Shown here: one piece after another, positions 5,796 to 7,576 of the stretch
How positions within the stretch are numbered: position 1 is the stretch's first letter
Layout of the letters: the number at the start of each line of letters is the position of its first letter
Assembly (NCBI GenBank): GCA_023146675.1
Contig: JAGLBQ010000186.1
Coordinates: 1 to 7,576, forward strand
Direction of reading: 5' to 3'
From: Cocleimonas sp.
Lineage (GTDB): Bacteria > Pseudomonadota > Gammaproteobacteria > Thiotrichales > Thiotrichaceae
DNA length: 7,576 nt
Notes under the pieces: generated by a model
Seen by the model: only the letters and a program-made list of their open reading frames with translations
Told to the model about the DNA's origin: nothing
Database searches by the model: none
Program-made: the position numbers and the translations under genes

Positions 5796-6869
5796 CTATT
5801 CTGTATCGAGATCCTGATCAATAATTGGCAATAATAAAACAAATCGTGTATGCCCTTGTTTAGAGTCAAACTCAATCAAGCCATTATGCTTATTTGCCAA
5901 TGACTGTGCTATTGATAAGCCTAATCCTGTCCCTTCTGCTGATCCACTGATCATGGGGAAAAATACTTTATCTTGCAAGGATTCTGGTATTCCTACACCG
6001 TTATCAATAATCTCTAATTGCATCACTAAAGGATGGACGGTGTGATTTAAGGTAAATTGGCGGGCTATACGGGTGCGAAAGAGAATAGAGCCATGATTAC
6101 TAACGGCTTTAATGGCATTGCCCGTAATATTCAGTACAATTTGAATTAATTGATCTTTGTCAGCCTGCAACAGAGGAATACTAGGATCATAATCAAAGCT
6201 TAGTTGAACGCCAATTGGTAAGTCAGGCTGTATTAATTTGCGTGTATGCTCCAGAACCTCATGAATATTGATAGATTCTATGTTTTTCTGCTGTGAGGAG
6301 CCTAACATGCGGTCAACTAAAAGCTGTAAACGATCGGCTTCAGAAATAATAATCTGCGTGTATTCTTTTAAATCATCATTAGGGAGTTCACTTTCTAATA
6401 ACTGTGCAGCACCACGTAAACCACCTAATGGGTTTTTTATCTCATGTGCCAAGCCACGTACTAAGGTCTGAGTTGCCTCTTGCTCCTTGAATAACTGGTT
6501 TTCCCGTGACATGCGAACTTTTCGATCTATACGAATGAGTTCAATAATAATGCCTTCCAGCTTACCATCAGGTAGATAAGGGCTGGCAATACAGTCTACA
6601 ATCACTTTTTCATTAGGTGTTTTTAACGTACATTCTCGCAATGTTTGTGGGTCACTGTGTTTTAATGCATGGGATAAATAGTGCATTGCCGAATCCATAT
6701 GGAATAGACATTCATGTGATTTGCCAGCTACTCGTTGGTAACTCTGTGCAAATAGCACTTCGGCAGCGGCATTCATATAGCGAATACACAGAGACGTATC
6801 CAAAACAATAACGGCAGTCGTCAATGCTTCCGATAAATCTAAATTCATTTTTTTGTTATTTTTTTTCAT
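5796..6869 (-). CDS. glnL: NtrB/GlnL-type nitrogen-regulation sensor histidine kinase
   Basis: This is a predicted cytoplasmic sensor kinase/phosphatase of 357 residues, close to E. coli NtrB (349). NtrB sets NtrC phosphorylation under control of PII protein. There are no membrane segments. The N-terminal PAS domain covers about 8-115 (VIVLDTSLCIRYMNAAAEVLF). The H-box is VRGLAHEIKNPLGGLRGAAQ with phospho-acceptor His142. The HATPase domain has the N-box NITGNAIKAV (Asn251), the G1 box DNGVGIP (Asp289), the NtrB-like FFPMISG, and the G2 box EGTGLGLSIA (313-317). The match around the H-box and FFPMISG favours NtrB over other PAS kinases. The start at 6869 is followed by A8 and A7 runs; Met8 is an alternative start, and neither has a good ribosome binding site. 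No ntrC or glnA lies next to it: the gene downstream is the RIO kinase and the gene upstream is divergent. Confidence 0.88.
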   Translation of the reverse strand: MKKNNKKMNLDLSEALTTAVIVLDTSLCIRYMNAAAEVLFAQSYQRVAGKSHECLFHMDSAMHYLSHALKHSDPQTLRECTLKTPNEKVIVDCIASPYLPDGKLEGIIIELIRIDRKVRMSRENQLFKEQEATQTLVRGLAHEIKNPLGGLRGAAQLLESELPNDDLKEYTQIIISEADRLQLLVDRMLGSSQQKNIESINIHEVLEHTRKLIQPDLPIGVQLSFDYDPSIPLLQADKDQLIQIVLNITGNAIKAVSNHGSILFRTRIARQFTLNHTVHPLVMQLEIIDNGVGIPESLQDKVFFPMISGSAEGTGLGLSIAQSLANKHNGLIEFDSKQGHTRFVLLLPIIDQDLDTE

Positions 6870-6921
6870 ATAACGCAGTTAGCAATTTTTGTGCCAGATC
6901 AAGAGCAAACGGGTATAAGTT
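6870..6921. promoter_or_regulatory. Short divergent regulatory region between ntrB and the TRIC gene
   Basis: Only 52 bases separate the two divergent start codons, so the promoters must overlap each other or lie inside the opposite gene. GGG at 6911-6913 sits 8 bases before the TRIC start and is a weak ribosome binding site. I see no clear sigma-70 or sigma-54 promoter within the 52 bases. Confidence 0.35.
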
Positions 6922-7557
6922 ATGACAATTCAACCAACACCTTACCTACTTGATAATTTGTATTGGATTACGATTATAGCCGTTATTGTATCTTCTGCCT
7001 CAGCAGTCTTAAAAGCAGGCTTTAAACAATTTGATTTATTTGGTGTCATTATGATCGCAATAGCCACAGGATTAGGCGGTGGTTCTTTGCGTGATATGTT
7101 GCTAGACAGAGAGGTATTTTGGATAGCGGATCAAATATTTTTTATCGCTTCCGTATTGAGTGCTATTTTTGTTTTCACCTTATCCCGTTTTATTCACATA
7201 CCCCCTAAACTCTTTTTAATCCCTGATGCGGCTGGTCTAGCTACCTTTGCAATAGCAGGTACATTAGTTGCTCTAATGCTTGATGCACCATGGCTGGTGG
7301 CAAGTTTTATGGGCGTTATGACAGGGACAATGGGAGGTGTTTTCAGAGACATTTTGTGCAATGAAACACCTGTTGTTTTTAAAAGTCCGCTCTATGCCAC
7401 GCTGTCATGGATGGGTTCATTGCTCTATATTTACTTGCTATATATGGGGATAGATATAGGTATCGCCACCCTTTCTGTCGGTGCGCTAATTTTTATTTTA
7501 CGGCTCTTAGCGATCAAGTTTAAGCTTAGTTTGCCTCAGTTCAAATTTAAAAAATAA
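6922..7557 (+). CDS. TRIC-family (UPF0126, YadS/YicG-like) cation channel membrane protein
   Basis: This is a 211-residue inner-membrane protein of the prokaryotic trimeric intracellular cation channel family; characterised members conduct monovalent cations such as K+. It has the expected internal duplication. The first half carries ATGLGGGSLRDMLL (about 48-61) and the second MTGTMGGVFRDILC (about 133-146), each with the family's Gly-Gly and Arg-Asp signature. About seven hydrophobic segments are seen: roughly 15-31, 38-58, 66-86, 98-117, 121-141, 156-174 and 177-195. FLIPDAAGLATFAIAGT (about 97-113) links the two halves. The length is normal for the family and the C-terminus is basic (KFKLSLPQFKFKK). 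It is divergent from ntrB; nothing in the sequence ties it to nitrogen regulation. The 19 bases after the stop show no terminator before the window ends. Confidence 0.92.
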   Translation: MTIQPTPYLLDNLYWITIIAVIVSSASAVLKAGFKQFDLFGVIMIAIATGLGGGSLRDMLLDREVFWIADQIFFIASVLSAIFVFTLSRFIHIPPKLFLIPDAAGLATFAIAGTLVALMLDAPWLVASFMGVMTGTMGGVFRDILCNETPVVFKSPLYATLSWMGSLLYIYLLYMGIDIGIATLSVGALIFILRLLAIKFKLSLPQFKFKK

Positions 7558-7576
7558 GCCTGTTTCAACATCCTTG

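Noticed and set aside
6268..6811. Plus-strand frames opposite ntrB
   Set aside because: They are antisense to conserved H-box and PAS codons of ntrB and show no domain of their own.
1..7576. CRISPR array, tRNA genes or insertion sequence ends
   Set aside because: No regularly spaced direct repeats, no cloverleaf-like sequence and no transposase or terminal repeats with target duplications were seen on either strand.

Overview
The window is a 7.6 kb AT-rich stretch from a bacterium that looks like a low-GC gammaproteobacterium. This rests on a typical MltD lipoprotein, a YafS-type methyltransferase next to it, a PA4780-type RIO1 kinase, an NtrB-type sensor kinase and a YadS/YicG-type TRIC channel. 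I cannot name the genus. I see no tRNA, rRNA, CRISPR array or insertion sequence.

Layout. At 1-1507 (minus, cut by the left edge) is mltD, an outer-membrane lytic transglycosylase whose C-terminal LysM domain is truncated by the window. A 441-base gap rich in inverted repeats (1508-1948) separates it from a divergent YafS-like SAM methyltransferase (1949-2752, plus). After a 218-base intergenic region comes the most unusual gene, 2971-4827 (plus). It encodes a 618-residue one-pass membrane protein with a CHAT (caspase-like) protease domain, a transmembrane helix, a LprI-type domain and a C-terminal bacterial SH3 domain. Convergent to it, with only 9 bases between the stops, is a RIO1-type kinase (4837-5688, minus). 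Upstream of the kinase on the same strand is an NtrB/GlnL-type histidine kinase (5796-6869) with no ntrC following it. Divergent from ntrB is a TRIC-family channel (6922-7557, plus).

How the genes relate. mltD and the methyltransferase recall the mltD-gloB/yafS neighbourhood of enterobacteria, but gloB is absent between them. The kinase, ntrB and TRIC genes are conserved-type cellular genes with no obvious shared pathway. The CHAT gene stands out as an accessory gene among them. Its predicted topology puts an intact His/Cys protease in the cytoplasm and cell-wall-related domains with six cysteines in the periplasm. This suggests a sensor that could link envelope or peptidoglycan damage, or lysozyme/endolysin exposure, to cytoplasmic proteolysis. 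That function is inference; the domain order and catalytic residues are seen in the sequence. A palindromic motif family built on CTCATGAG occurs both in the mltD/methyltransferase gap and just upstream of the CHAT gene.
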